64,000 nucleotides of DNA from Verpa conica (lineage: Eukaryota > Ascomycota > Pezizomycetes > Pezizales > Morchellaceae). The DNA is taken from positions 1,054,001-1,118,000 of the forward strand of contig JAUFSD010000023.1 in the NCBI GenBank assembly GCA_033030425.1, in the 5' to 3' direction. A program made the position numbers and the translations under genes. Under the pieces are notes generated by a model. It was not told the origin of the DNA. It made no database searches and saw only the letters and a program-made list of their open reading frames with translations. Below, one piece after another: positions 47,754-58,100 of this stretch (positions within the stretch are counted from its first letter, which is position 1; every line of letters begins with the position of its first letter).

Positions 47754-49122
47754 TCACGGGGTAGTTAATGAAGTGGGGGAAGGGTCTGTAGGTTTGGACT
47801 TTAATTGAGGTATTAATTTTATTCAAGAAAATGAATATTTATAGTCTTTTTTATTATAATATAAGAAAGCACCGAATGCTTTTGTTGGCTTTGTAGCCTT
47901 CTGAAAAATATTTGGAAGATCTCTGTATTTTCTATAGACTCGTTAGCTAGAGGGTTGCAGCGAGGACATTGAGTGACTATACCTTATCTAAAAAGAACTC
48001 ATCTTCCTAATTTTGTAGTTGGTAAGGCTTCTGGTGGATTCTGGTGGTTTGTAATGGCGGGATTCCTATAAAATAGTCTTCAAACACCTACAAAGGAAAA
48101 GGTAGTTAGTCTGGATTCATAGACATTCATGTCTCTGGATTGGGGTATCTGCTCCTACCATATTACTAGTGTATATCATAGGTACCTATTATATGTCCAA
48201 CTGCCAGCTTTTACCAGGCTAGCCGAGAGCCATAGCATAGTAGTATCAGCCTCCACAGAAGCATGAATTCCTCGTTGTATGTGCGGAGGCTATAGTCTAT
48301 CCTGTTCATCGGGTGTATGTGGTAGCCGAGTCTTTTGGTTCCGTAGGATATTCATAGCAATATAAACTAGGAGAGGTTTACTAGTCGCGAGATGTAAGGT
48401 GAAAATGGCTGATATAGAGGGATCAACACTCTCTAGGAATTCTAAAAGAAGCATCGAAAGGTAGTTTGAGCTGTAATGTAGTGTTTTGTTTGTATTTGAT
48501 GGAGTTGGTGGAGGTTATGCGTTTGGGTGAAGTTTTGATGTGAGCAGAGGACAAAGGAGGGTTTAATAGTGAATGATGTGAGAGGATTTTGTGGGAATGA
48601 GGAATCATAATGATGCACTAGTATGTTCCTCATTGAGCTATAAGTCACCACATTCTCTAGAGGATGTTATCATTAGTATGTATCGGTGAAGGTGGATTGT
48701 TGAGCAACTCATGCTCACCGTGTAGCTTCTATAGAAGAGGGATACTCCTAGTTATATGATGGAATGTCTCTAGAATTTATAGAGAAGCTATCACTAGAAA
48801 TTCTGGCGGACCCCGGGCTAGGATTATCGCTAGAGTGATGTTTCCTAGGTGGTATTGGTTTGACGTCACCACTGCAAATGAGGATAGAGGATAATGATGG
48901 GGTATTTCGTAGGTGGAGTTATCAATCTGATGCCGTCACTAGAGAAACCTCTAGGCAGTAGGAGTTCGTTTTCAGGGGTATTTCGAGTCACTACTGGAGT
49001 GGTCTTCATTAGAGCTCTTCAGCGAGTACCTTAATGCATACTCTACTGATCAGCCTAACCTCGGCTACCACAACCACCCCACCATATAAGCAATCCCGAC
49101 CACTTTACTCTACCCACCAACC
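47754..49122. other. intergenic upstream of the AFG1-like gene
   Basis: AT-rich, no gene accepted. An imperfect inverted repeat (AGCCTCCACA...TGCGGAGGCT) lies near 48249-48291. The last 100 bp becomes C/A-rich just before the AFG1 start and probably holds the promoter. Confidence 0.5.
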
Positions 49123-50901
49123 ATGCCCCCCTCCACCTCACTAACAATCACCAACCCTCTACACCTGTACCGCAGCCACCTCTCGACCTCCCGCCTCCTC
49201 CCCGACCCGCACCAACACCACGCCGCGCTAATCCTCCAATCCGTCTACCACCGGCTACTCGACTACACCCCGCCCACCCACCTAGGCACCCGCCTACGCA
49301 CCCTCGCACACGCAATCGACCATGCAACCGCCCCACCCCGCCGCTTCTTCCCCGCCAACCAATCACGTGAGCTGATCCGAGTCCTAACAAGCACCGAGAG
49401 CGCTCTCGAGCTCAACACGCCCCAAGGGCTCCTTCTCAGCGGCGAAGTAGGCACCGGGAAAAGCATGCTCATCGACCTGCTCTACCACTCGCTCCCAACG
49501 GCATCGAAGCGACGATGGCACTTCAATGCGTTCATGCTGTACATATTCTCGGAGCTGGAGTCTATGCGACGTCTGTCGCCGTCGTGTGTGCGGGAGGAGT
49601 ACTCGCTTCTAAGGCTTGCGCGGGAGGTGGTGCGCCAGAGCCCGGTGCTGTTTTTGGATGAGTTTCAGCTCCCGGATAGGGCGGCGGCGAAGTTGGTTAG
49701 TGGGTTGTTGGTGGGGTTCTGGGGTCTCGGTGGGGTGCTGGTTGGGAGCTCGAATAGGCGGCCGGGGGACTTGGTGAAGGGCGCTGGGACCGGGAGGGAG
49801 GGGGAGTTTGATGCGTTTCTGGAGGTGTTGGGTGCGAGGTGTGAGTTTTGGAATATGGGGGGCAGTAAAGACTGGAGGCGGGAGGGTAGAGGAGGGAGGT
49901 GGTGGAGAGTTGGGTTCGGGGGAGTTGAAAAGCTGGAGAAGGAAGAACAAGACACTGTGAAAAGAGAACCAATATACTGTTTCCTGAACAAGACCGAAGA
50001 CAAAACAGTGAATAAAAGATGGAATAACGCAATCAAAACAGCAATATCAAACACTACAGATAAATCAGAACCCCAACTCCAGCCCACCACACACAAAGTC
50101 TACAACCGAACACTACACGTCCCACAATCCAGCAACGGCGTCGCAATCCTCGACTTCCACACCCTCTGCGGAACCCCTCTCGGACCCGCCGACTACATCA
50201 CCCTCACCTCCCACTACCACACCATCTTCCTCTCCTCCATCCCCCAACTCACACACAGCAACCTCAAAAACGAAGCCCGGCGCTTCATCACCTTCCTCGA
50301 CGCAATCTACGAAAGCGGCGTGAAACTCGCCATCCGCACAGACGCCCCCAGCATCGACGACCTCTTCTTCTTCCATGACAACAACAACAACAAAGAACGT
50401 GACACATCCTCTGATCCCCTCGGTGCAGAAGTATACGCCGAGAGCTACCAGGACCTCACATCCCCGTTCCGCCCAAATATTGCGCTGTACGAGGATGGCG
50501 CGACTGATCGCGCTGAGCCTGTGCAGGGCGGAGTAGACTTTTCGAGACTCGAGGCGTTCACGGGGGAGGATGAGAAGTTTGCGTATAGGAGGGCGGTCAG
50601 TAGGTTATGGGAAGTGACGAGCGAAGGGTGGTGGAGGGGTGTAGAGTGGCGGCCGAGTGTTACGAGTAGGGTTTGGGAGGCAGAGTGTGGGGAGGCAGAG
50701 TGTGGGGAGGAGGGCTCTATGCAGGCTACTGGCGATCTTGGAGAAGGGCTGGGGTTTAGTCCGTTTAGGAAACATCCGGAGCCGCCGCCGAGGTTTGGGA
50801 TGGAGCATTTTTGGAGCATTGTGAGGTGGGGGAGGAGAGCTGGGAATTGGGGGAAAGGGGTTGAAGGGGTTGAGGAGCGCAAGAGAGAAAAGGGCGGTTA
50901 A
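49123..50901 (+). CDS. AFG1: AFG1/LACE1-type mitochondrial AAA ATPase
   Basis: Single exon, 592 residues. The order of elements is that of the AFG1 family: an N-terminal segment (LLPDPHQHHAALILQSVYHRL), Walker A GEVGTGKS at 107-114, the family block RRWHFNAFMLYI, and Walker B LFLDEFQ at about 176-182 followed by DRAAAKLVSGLL. Later come a sensor region (GGVLVGSSNRRPGDL) and an FDAFLEVLGARCEFWNM segment. In yeast and animals AFG1/LACE1 works at the mitochondrial inner membrane in turnover of misfolded or respiratory-chain subunits. The length is above yeast Afg1 because of an extended middle and C-terminal region, which includes a tandem AECGE duplication (EAECGEAECGEE). The 5' half is notably C-rich and the 3' half G-rich on the coding strand. 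No intron is apparent. Confidence 0.9.
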   Translation: MPPSTSLTITNPLHLYRSHLSTSRLLPDPHQHHAALILQSVYHRLLDYTPPTHLGTRLRTLAHAIDHATAPPRRFFPANQSRELIRVLTSTESALELNTPQGLLLSGEVGTGKSMLIDLLYHSLPTASKRRWHFNAFMLYIFSELESMRRLSPSCVREEYSLLRLAREVVRQSPVLFLDEFQLPDRAAAKLVSGLLVGFWGLGGVLVGSSNRRPGDLVKGAGTGREGEFDAFLEVLGARCEFWNMGGSKDWRREGRGGRWWRVGFGGVEKLEKEEQDTVKREPIYCFLNKTEDKTVNKRWNNAIKTAISNTTDKSEPQLQPTTHKVYNRTLHVPQSSNGVAILDFHTLCGTPLGPADYITLTSHYHTIFLSSIPQLTHSNLKNEARRFITFLDAIYESGVKLAIRTDAPSIDDLFFFHDNNNNKERDTSSDPLGAEVYAESYQDLTSPFRPNIALYEDGATDRAEPVQGGVDFSRLEAFTGEDEKFAYRRAVSRLWEVTSEGWWRGVEWRPSVTSRVWEAECGEAECGEEGSMQATGDLGEGLGFSPFRKHPEPPPRFGMEHFWSIVRWGRRAGNWGKGVEGVEERKREKGG

Positions 50902-51945
50902 TAAGAGTTGTAAATACATGGGTTTAGAGGGTAGGTTTGCTAGAGCTCTTTTTTTGAGTTATTAGTGCGTAGATTATAGACTTATGACTATAGCAAAACC
51001 AATAGAGCTGATATCAAGTACCTAGCTAGTTATACCCGTGCTAGAGAATACCCATACTTTGATGACCTTCATTACACTCGCTGGGTATCTACTAGAACTG
51101 ATATGTATAGCAAATACTTGCGGCGAGATTAATTACCCGGATTGAGTGTAACAGCCCATGAGCCTCAAAATTCATACTTTTCTTACATCTCCAGTGAAAC
51201 ATCAAGGCATATAAAGACACATCTCTACCGAGGAGTTCTTGAGCCCTCTCTGAGTTCCTAGGGTAATATTCTCTTACTTCATTGTGGTATTTGGTTTAAT
51301 TCGGGTAGTTAATTTCGCTCTAAGTACTGCTAGTAGTCTTATTTAGGACTTTTAATTGTTACTCTAGTTCGGTTTATATTACCCCCCCTCCCCCCGCGTT
51401 TTCCGCAAGGTTTCTGAATAGATATTCTGAAAGTAGGATATGAGCTCTGAGTAAACTAATATCGTTTTTACTCTGCTATCTCTGGGTAGGTCTTTCTCTC
51501 CTTTAATTCATGAGCTGTCACTCGTAACACGCTCATATGAAGTTGTTGGGATATGGCTACCTAATCAGGTATAGCGTGGGTATCAAAGCAGGTATTGCTG
51601 GGTGACGTCTCTATGCGTTAGTAAGCCTATGAAGGCTTGGGAAAGGGTTTCTTTTAGTGTTTTAGGGTATCGCGGGATTGGCTTAGGATATATATATATA
51701 TAGAGACCATAGAAACGCTTCAGCTAGAGACTCTCCTAGTCTGCTAAGCTATCTAGATACTCGGAAGCAACACCGTACCTCTTTCAGAAGTGCAGTAAAC
51801 TCGCCTAGTTTTAGAGTATCGAATGAAGGCTACTTTCTTGTTATAAGACTTTAGTCTACTCTCTCTCTCTCTATTTTACCACAACAGGCTCCCCTATAGA
51901 GCACCCTAGATACCTCGTGTTCCCCCTAAAAAATAAAAGTCATGA
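50902..51945. other. intergenic, no gene seen
   Basis: AT-rich spacer with C tracts near 51381, a (TA)n run near 51689 and a (CT)n run near 51857. Nothing coding. Confidence 0.5.
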
Positions 51946-52017
51946 TTCCCCGGCGAGGATTCGAACCTCGGTCTACTTGCTGGAGACAAGCAATAATAAC
52001 CTCTATACTACCAAGGA
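51946..52017 (-). tRNA. tRNA, anticodon read as TCC (Gly), with unusual C33
   Basis: The reverse strand folds into a 72-nt cloverleaf. The acceptor TCCTTGG pairs with CCGGGGA and the discriminator is A. The D arm is GTATAGAGG, the anticodon stem GCTTG/CAAGT, and the T arm CGAGG-TTCGAAT-CCTCG. Aligned with standard numbering, the anticodon loop reads TCTCCAG, so position 33 is C instead of the near-universal T and the anticodon is TCC. A TTTT run follows the 3' end. The U1-A72 pair is unlike usual tRNA-Gly and more like Asp/Glu, so the identity is uncertain and a pseudogene is possible. Confidence 0.7.
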
Positions 52018-52512
52018 CGCCCATGGTATTGAGTGTATCAGATTCTCCATTGACCCTACGGCTAGTTTGTTTAATAATCACCTGTATTTAGGAGCATATT
52101 ATGACTAGTGGTGAATGAGATACCCCCCGCGGTAGTGCAATTCATGCAAGGTTTAGAGCTGGAATGTAGTTTTTAACCGTCTTTATGTGCCGTGGAATGG
52201 AGGCTCAAAGACCCCCCCTCCCCATACCACTAAAATTAATGAGTCAACAAATATATTAAATTAACTTGTGCTTGTAATAATTAAGTGCGCTCCTTATAGG
52301 CAAGAGGAAGAGGCGTGGGGGGGGGCGAGGCTTTTTGGGTAAAACATATTAGCCTATTACCCGATTGGGACAGCTCAGGCTTGAAGGATTTGCGAATGAA
52401 TGAATGAATGAATTTAATAATAAAATATTAAAGTAGTGGGGCTTCAGTCTCCTAGAGACTTTAGACATCTACACTCCCAGAGCTTTTATATGAGGATAAA
52501 AAAAGCCATATA
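52018..52512. other. intergenic, no gene seen
   Basis: Contains a (GAAT)n run near 52395-52416. No coding signal. Confidence 0.5.
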
Positions 52513-52681
52513 CAGTGAAATCGCCGTATAGGATATCGAGTTATAAGCATAGTCCCCTATATCAGCGTACGCATTCCCGTCCCCGACAAAGATTATTTTG
52601 TAGGTCTTTTCCATAGAGATATTTGCTATATAAGGATATGGCATTGCTCCAACTTCATATCCTTATAGGCAGATCTTGCTG
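52513..52681. mobile_element. probable diverged Tc1/mariner-type MITE, 169 bp
   Basis: It begins CAGTGAAATCGCCGTATAGG after a TA, and ends GGCAGATCTTGCTG before a TA. Read inverted, the right arm aligns with the left arm over about 45 bp with many substitutions, keeping CAG at the tip and GGATAT blocks. The 'CAGTGAAATC..CCGTATA' start resembles pogo/Tc1 termini. Confidence 0.5.
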
Positions 52682-53154
52682 TATATACTATTCATTGAAT
52701 GGGATTTTAGGTAGCACTAGTAAAGCCTACCTTCCAAAACTAGATCATGGTACCCCCCCTAAAAGAGTGGCTTTCCGCTTCCAGCTTTATAGAACCTTAG
52801 ATAATTTCTTAAGAATTGCTAGCTAGGTGTTTGTAGGAGGGTTCTGAACAGCCTTTTTAAGGATTTCTAGGCCCAATATATTGGATCTCAGGGTAAGGGT
52901 TTCTATCCGAAAACCTCGCTTCCATCCCTCTTCCTCTTGACTCCTAGGGCTCTATAGTTAAGAGGGAGTACACTTACTTATCAAAAGCACAAGGTAATCT
53001 AAATGTATTTGTTGATTCATTTATTTTGGGGGGAAATTGTGGTGGGGGGTGAGGTTTCTGGCCTTTCACTTTCGCAGTGGTCGCTGTAGTCCGCCGTACA
53101 CCCAGAACCTAACTGGGGATGTCTCGTTGGGGTCAATCGCTTTCGAAGGATCTA
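52682..53154. other. intergenic, no gene seen
   Basis: Spacer between two transposon relics; nothing coding. Confidence 0.5.
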
Positions 53155-53246
53155 AGCATAGGGTAGTCTCGTTCCCAGCCCCAATGGTTGCTTTTGACGC
53201 AGCAAGCTGCGCCGTATAGGGGATGGGCACGAGACTAAGCATAGGG
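53155..53246. mobile_element. 74-bp Mutator-type MITE with 9-bp TSD (copy B)
   Basis: The element spans 53164-53237. Its ends TAGTCTCGTTCCCAGCCCC and GGGGATGGGCACGAGACTA form 19-bp inverted repeats with two mismatches. The 9-bp direct repeat AGCATAGGG flanks it (53155-53163 and 53238-53246). It shares ends and the core GCAAGCTGC with copy A at 24868-24942. Confidence 0.88.
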
Positions 53247-53647
53247 TATCTTACGTTTGAGCCTAAGTATAATAGGGCAGAAACTTCTATTGGTCCCTCT
53301 AAATCATAATACTATCGACTCTCTATAAGAAATATCTCATAATGTGTTTGTCTTTCCCCTCGCCTCTCACGAGATGCCCAGTGATCTGTCATGCTTCGTC
53401 TATTGAATTCTTTCCAATATGCTTGTCTCCGCTATGCTTTCATCTAGTTGACTATTCGAAAAACCCCTCGTGTGTTCCACAGATAACGCATTGTATCCTT
53501 CCTGATCCAGTAGATATATATCTTCACTTACGAAATAATAAAAAAAAAAGAAGCACAACCGAGTACAGTAAATCAGAGACCCTACCCACAAAGCCAATCT
53601 TATCCCCAGCACTCCCTTCACCACACCCCCAGCGCCAGCCTCTTCTC
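53247..53647. other. upstream region of the 117-aa frame
   Basis: The frame of the next gene is open upstream to an ATG at 53342, but the sequence is AT-rich and homopolymeric and reads more like promoter and leader. Confidence 0.4.
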
Positions 53648-54001
53648 ATGCGTGTAACAATCCACAATCCCACTATATTCACTCTTTGCTATACAGATAA
53701 AGTACGCTTCGGAAAGGGTCCGTATAGGTTCAACTACACGCTCTCTCCGTCGCTCCTGGGAAGTGACCGTGCGTTACTGAGAGGACTAGCGAGCGGGTTT
53801 TCGGAGAGTTGGGCTGAGGGAGAGGTCCCGCAGATGGAGTGGGAGGAGACGTCGGTGATGGGGTTCAGGTTGGTGGTGTATAAAGAGTCTGGGAAGAGGG
53901 TGGGGATTAATGTGGCGGTGGGGGTGGCGAAGGTGGAGTGGTTGCTGAGGGGGGCTGAGGTTGGGAGACGGCATGATGTTTGGTTGGGAGAGAGGAGCTA
54001 A
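53648..54001 (+). CDS. hypothetical protein, 117 aa
   Basis: Single frame starting at ATG 53648. I chose this internal start because the sequence before it has non-coding character. The product (MRVTIHNPTIFTLCYTDKVR...) has a mixed alpha/beta-like pattern, no signal peptide and no TM segment. The coding strand is strongly G-rich toward the 3' end. I recognise no family. Confidence 0.4.
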   Translation: MRVTIHNPTIFTLCYTDKVRFGKGPYRFNYTLSPSLLGSDRALLRGLASGFSESWAEGEVPQMEWEETSVMGFRLVVYKESGKRVGINVAVGVAKVEWLLRGAEVGRRHDVWLGERS

Positions 54002-54570
54002 TACTGGATTATGGGTTGGTGTTTCTTGGTTCTAATGCATTGTGATTGTCCATAATCTCGATCATATGTATGTGCTCTGTTTAGGGGGGGGGGTTCCTGG
54101 GCTCATCCGAGGCGTTAATAAAGCTTAGGCTTTATAGAATACCCGACTAGAATTTCATGAACTAATATATATGGGAGTGTATAAAATAAGGGAGAGAGCC
54201 CATGTCACATCCCTATGAAGCTTCTTATTCTATATATTCCCATCCTTCATCGGGTAGATTTATTACATCCCGTGCTAGGAGAATAGCTTCGGGATACTCA
54301 TCAGAAAGGAATGAGTATTATAATAGAGGATTTCGATATTCCGAGACTTAGAGGAGTAGAATAGATATTGAGAATGCATTCGGGGGGTCGAAATCCTTTT
54401 GGTCTCGGGCACGAGCTACGTGCACTACAGGGTTAGGGTTTCTCCTATGGAGAATAAATTATAAACGGTATTATAGGGTTTGTATATTTACGAAAGGCCT
54501 GCTTGAAGTATATGCTCTGAGGGCTTTCCCTGGGTCTGTAAAATCTAGCACAGTGTGAGTATCAACATCT
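54002..54570. other. intergenic, no gene seen
   Basis: AT-rich spacer with a 10-base G tract near 54084 and a single GGGTTAGGG motif near 54430. Confidence 0.5.
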
Positions 54571-55180
54571 ATCATATGTATGTTCTGGCCCGTTCGGGGG
54601 ACGCTGCCTATCGGGGGGACGTCCCCTGGACGGGCCGGCCTGTTGGAGGGATATCCCCCCAATGGGCTACCTGTTGGGGGGATATACCTCCAATGGGTAG
54701 CTATAAATCAGTTTTATAGGGCATCCCCTCAATGGGCTACCCATTGGAGGGACACACTGCATCCCCTGAACAGGTAGACAGCTATTTTACCCTATTAAAT
54801 CCTATTTTACCCAAGTACATCGCTTATAAAGCACCCATATTTATCAGATAACATATAACTATTATTTGCTACCAAAAAGCGCCCACAATATACAAATCCC
54901 TAGAGACAACAACCCATGGTATAAAATCACAAAAAATCTTAAAATAATCTCAGGGTAGGCTGATATTTTTCTGACTACTCACTTAATTTATTTAGGATTT
55001 CCTGTATTAATTGAGCCATGATTTATCACCTACCCATATGGGGGACACTGGTATCCCTCCAACAGGTAACCCATTCAGGGGATGCCTACCTGTCCGCTCC
55101 CAGGCTGGCCCGTTCAGGGGACGTCCCCCCGATAGGCAGGTCCCCCCAACGGGCCAGAACATGTACATGATACATACGTG
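54571..55180. repeat. GC-rich palindromic repeat array in inverted arms
   Basis: Two GC-rich blocks (about 54571-54780 and 55015-55180) are inverted copies sharing GTTCTGGCCCGTT, GCCTATCGGGGGGACGTCCC and related strings. Each is built from degenerate copies of a short palindrome of the type CCCGTTCAGGGGAC/GTCCCCTGAACGGG, with variants such as CCTGTTGGAGGGATAT. The 235 bp between the blocks is AT-rich. This looks like the complex subterminal repeats of a non-autonomous DNA element or a foldback element. No ORF is accepted. Confidence 0.7.
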
Positions 55181-56463
55181 TATATTGGGCCAACTCGCTG
55201 AAAGATAGTGTGTTGTCTAAGTACATCACTTCTTGGTATGGAAGCCTGGCTGTAACTCGTAACTAGGCGACGGACTTTCTTTTTCAGCGAGTATGAAGGA
55301 TAGCATAGCAGATCGAGCTCCAGCCGCTCTACCAGTTATCACTCGGTAGAATAGGGAGAGTGACTGTTGCGTATGCCGTCTCAGGTATTCTTGGGCAGAG
55401 TAAAGGTGATAGAAGTGGTGGCTAGCTGTTTTACCCGCCCAATAGGCCGTGAATTCCGTCCACGATGTCGTCTTAGAAGTTCATTTTTCTTCTTCCCCTC
55501 TCAAAATTACGTGGGGCCTATAAGATCTACCCGGTAGTTTGCGTAATTATATATCGATTTTCTACATGTGACTGTCTAGCATATTGGTCCCAGACAGAAG
55601 CGCTCTGTAGACTAATCTTGTACCTTTTTGTATCCTGTTCTATAGGTGACGCAAAGTTCCATGACTCGGTGGTTCAGCCTTAGAGACCATGCACCCTAGA
55701 AAAGAGTTGTGCTGACATCGCTAAAGAGTAATATCTTAAGCTTAGAAACCCTGAGTACTTCAGGCGAGAGTTGTTCCAGGGGTTATGAAACGTGGTCAGG
55801 GTTTTGCAGGCACATAAGAATGAAGTGCAAATAACCTTAATTTTCCCTGCTTAGCCAAGGACGAGAAAGCCACGCGTGATTGACTAGGGTAAACCTAACC
55901 CTGATTCCAGCCAACCAAACAACAGCCCCAGCCCCATATCTTCTTTTTGCGTCCTCGGCTAAGCCACCATCGAATATTACTGTATTCAACCACATGGGTT
56001 ATTGGTAATGCTCTATAGTCTTGGTAATATGTTATGCAATTACCGATCGGCTTGTTAACTGCACTTGGTTAGATATTTGTACAGCGATAGGTACAAGAAC
56101 CTGAAAATGATTTTTGCTCTCTGATTTGGTCTGACTGAGTGAAACTGACACTTAATTTATGCATCTGAGGAGACTTTCATGTTCAGCTTCTTGTTAACTG
56201 TGCCGCAGTAGGTAGTATGGTTATTGGTAGTTTAGTAACTACTTGTACTTGACTTCAAGTATAGCTCGTTGATATAGCGTATTTAAAGAGTACCCTCCTT
56301 CGCACAAAGTATTATCCCCAACAGCATTAATTTCCACTATATCATCCGGAAATACAGTATCCACTATAATAAAGTAGTCAGTGTTTCATTCCCCTCAACC
56401 TCCCCAGGTTTATAGCTCTCAAAAAGCTAACCCCCCAGTAGACACCTACAAAACCCTAAAACC
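55181..56463. other. intergenic upstream of the KP4-like gene
   Basis: No gene seen. It contains a possible 116-bp inverted-repeat element (55849-55964) and, close to the toxin gene, a TATTTAAAG motif at about 56279, roughly 185 bp before the ATG. Confidence 0.45.
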
Positions 56464-56895
56464 ATGCACTCCAAGCTCCTCATAGCCCTCTTCTCCCTCT
56501 GCATGCTCATCACACAGATCTCCGCACTGGGGATAAACTGCCGCGGCAGTTTCATATGCTCCTTCGGCGGCTCAACCGGCAACATGGACAAGATGCGAAC
56601 CGCAATTCAATCAATCGACCCAAACCGGTTCTACGGTAACGGCTTCCACATCGCCTGTGTAGCAGGAACTGGAGATTCAGGCTACTGTGCGTTCCTACAG
56701 GGCGCTACCCAACCGACCAGTGGTGCGACGATCAAAATCTTGATTGATGGTCTGGTCAGCCATGGGTGTAAGGAGTGTGGGAGTAATCCAGTGCGAAACT
56801 TTGGGAGTAATCCGAGTAATGATCCGGCGTTTGGTATCCTGACGGTTAATTTTGTGGTCAAGACTGCGAATCCGTGTACTGGGTTGTGTACTTGA
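56464..56895 (+). CDS. secreted KP4-type killer-toxin-like protein
   Basis: Single-exon frame of 143 residues. Residues 1-21 form a signal peptide with a likely cleavage after ISA. The mature protein starts LGINCRG, the start typical of KP4 killer toxins (Pfam KP4), and later has the family pattern VSHGCKECGSNP followed by a GILTVNFV strand. I count eight cysteines in the mature region; the founding KP4 protein has ten, so one disulfide may be absent. KP4 acts outside the cell by interfering with calcium uptake in susceptible fungi and plants, and chromosomal homologues occur in several ascomycetes. A role in antagonism against other fungi or in host interaction is inference. There is no frameshift or stop, so the gene looks intact, and no immunity-type neighbour is evident. 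Confidence 0.88.
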   Translation: MHSKLLIALFSLCMLITQISALGINCRGSFICSFGGSTGNMDKMRTAIQSIDPNRFYGNGFHIACVAGTGDSGYCAFLQGATQPTSGATIKILIDGLVSHGCKECGSNPVRNFGSNPSNDPAFGILTVNFVVKTANPCTGLCT

Positions 56896-58100
56896 GGTTT
56901 TAGGTCGGGTTGGGATGGGCGGTTCTTTTTGTATAGGTGCTTTGTTTGCTTGTTGTGATGATTTCTACTGGAAAATTAAATGCTATATCCTCGGATATCA
57001 TGACTTATGCGTAGCTCAAGCTGTTTTTGTGGTGGGTATTCTTTTCTGAAGCCGCTGCTTTCATAGTCCCTTTCTGAGACCCTCTCTCTCGCCTCTGGGG
57101 CTTTGTTCGGAGCAGAGCGCGATATGTCGTTTGTTGCTTTTGGGGTCATTTAGCTTCGCTGTTCTTTCCATTGATCGTGTCGCTAGTTAGGGAGTGGTGC
57201 GGTTAGAGGTGATGTTGGAATAGCCTATAGTTTAGTGTAGACTCTAGACGTAGGGGGGACATGGGCGGGAGACTAGTAGGGAGTGAAAATTCCTGTAAAC
57301 TGTATAAGCCCACAAGATCGGGTATTCCCCCATATACGCCGAGTTCCCAACATAGTGAGTTACACATATAAGACTAGTAATTAGAATTAGTTTGTGACAC
57401 GCATCACATACGATCACTCGGTCGCTAGAATAGCTAGGTTAACGCAAATGCCTATCGTTAAGTGCCCGAGAGTCGTGTAAATCTGTGGCCTAGAGCAGAT
57501 AACCAGCGGCAGTCGAAATAAGTCTCGCCGGTGAGCACCATGAGACTAAATATTACTGATACTTCCATCACCGGACAATGGCTGGTCTTCAATATTTGGA
57601 CTACACTAATATCAATAGTTCCAAGAGATTCACGCAAGAGCGAATGAGCTTTCACTGTATTTTCTTTGTTAGTTCTCCCTTAAATGGGGAAGCTCCAGCT
57701 TCCGCGTTGAAGCCTATAGTGCGAGTGATCTCTTGTGATCCTGCCGATATTTTCGCTCTCCCATCTCCCGCTTCATCGGTGTTAGTACAGCCCTCGAGAT
57801 ATGACAATACTGTATCAATAGACGCTGATAGCACCGTATCAATACACACAAGAACCATCCAATACTCAAAATACACTGACGCTCGGATTACTTTAACTTC
57901 CCTTTAGGAGCAAAACACAAAATCCCACGCAAACGATACAAATAAGCAGCAAACAGAAAAGAGATTGAAAGGAGCCAAGAAGATGTAAGCACCGCTTTAT
58001 GTGTATCTCGCTCAATCAGCTGATTCTGTGCTCAAATTCCTAATCTAACCATCGTTACCAGCGGAAATGATTGAAGAAGGTGGATACCCGTTACCTTGTT
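56896..58100. other. intergenic, no gene accepted
   Basis: The frame 57578-57907 (+) has some protein-like composition but no family, and its tail contains a short internal repeat (TGTATCAATAGA, CGTATCAATACA). I treat it as uncertain. Confidence 0.45.

Noticed and set aside
49665..50096. Long antisense ORFs within the AFG1-like gene
   Set aside because: They are shadows of the strand-biased coding sequence of AFG1.
53342..53647. Upstream in-frame extension of the 117-aa hypothetical gene
   Set aside because: The sequence is AT-rich with homopolymers and reads like a leader; the ATG at 53648 is preferred.
57514..57548. Short palindrome AGTCTCGCCGG...CATGAGACT resembling MULE-MITE ends
   Set aside because: Too short, and no 9-bp flanking duplication is visible.
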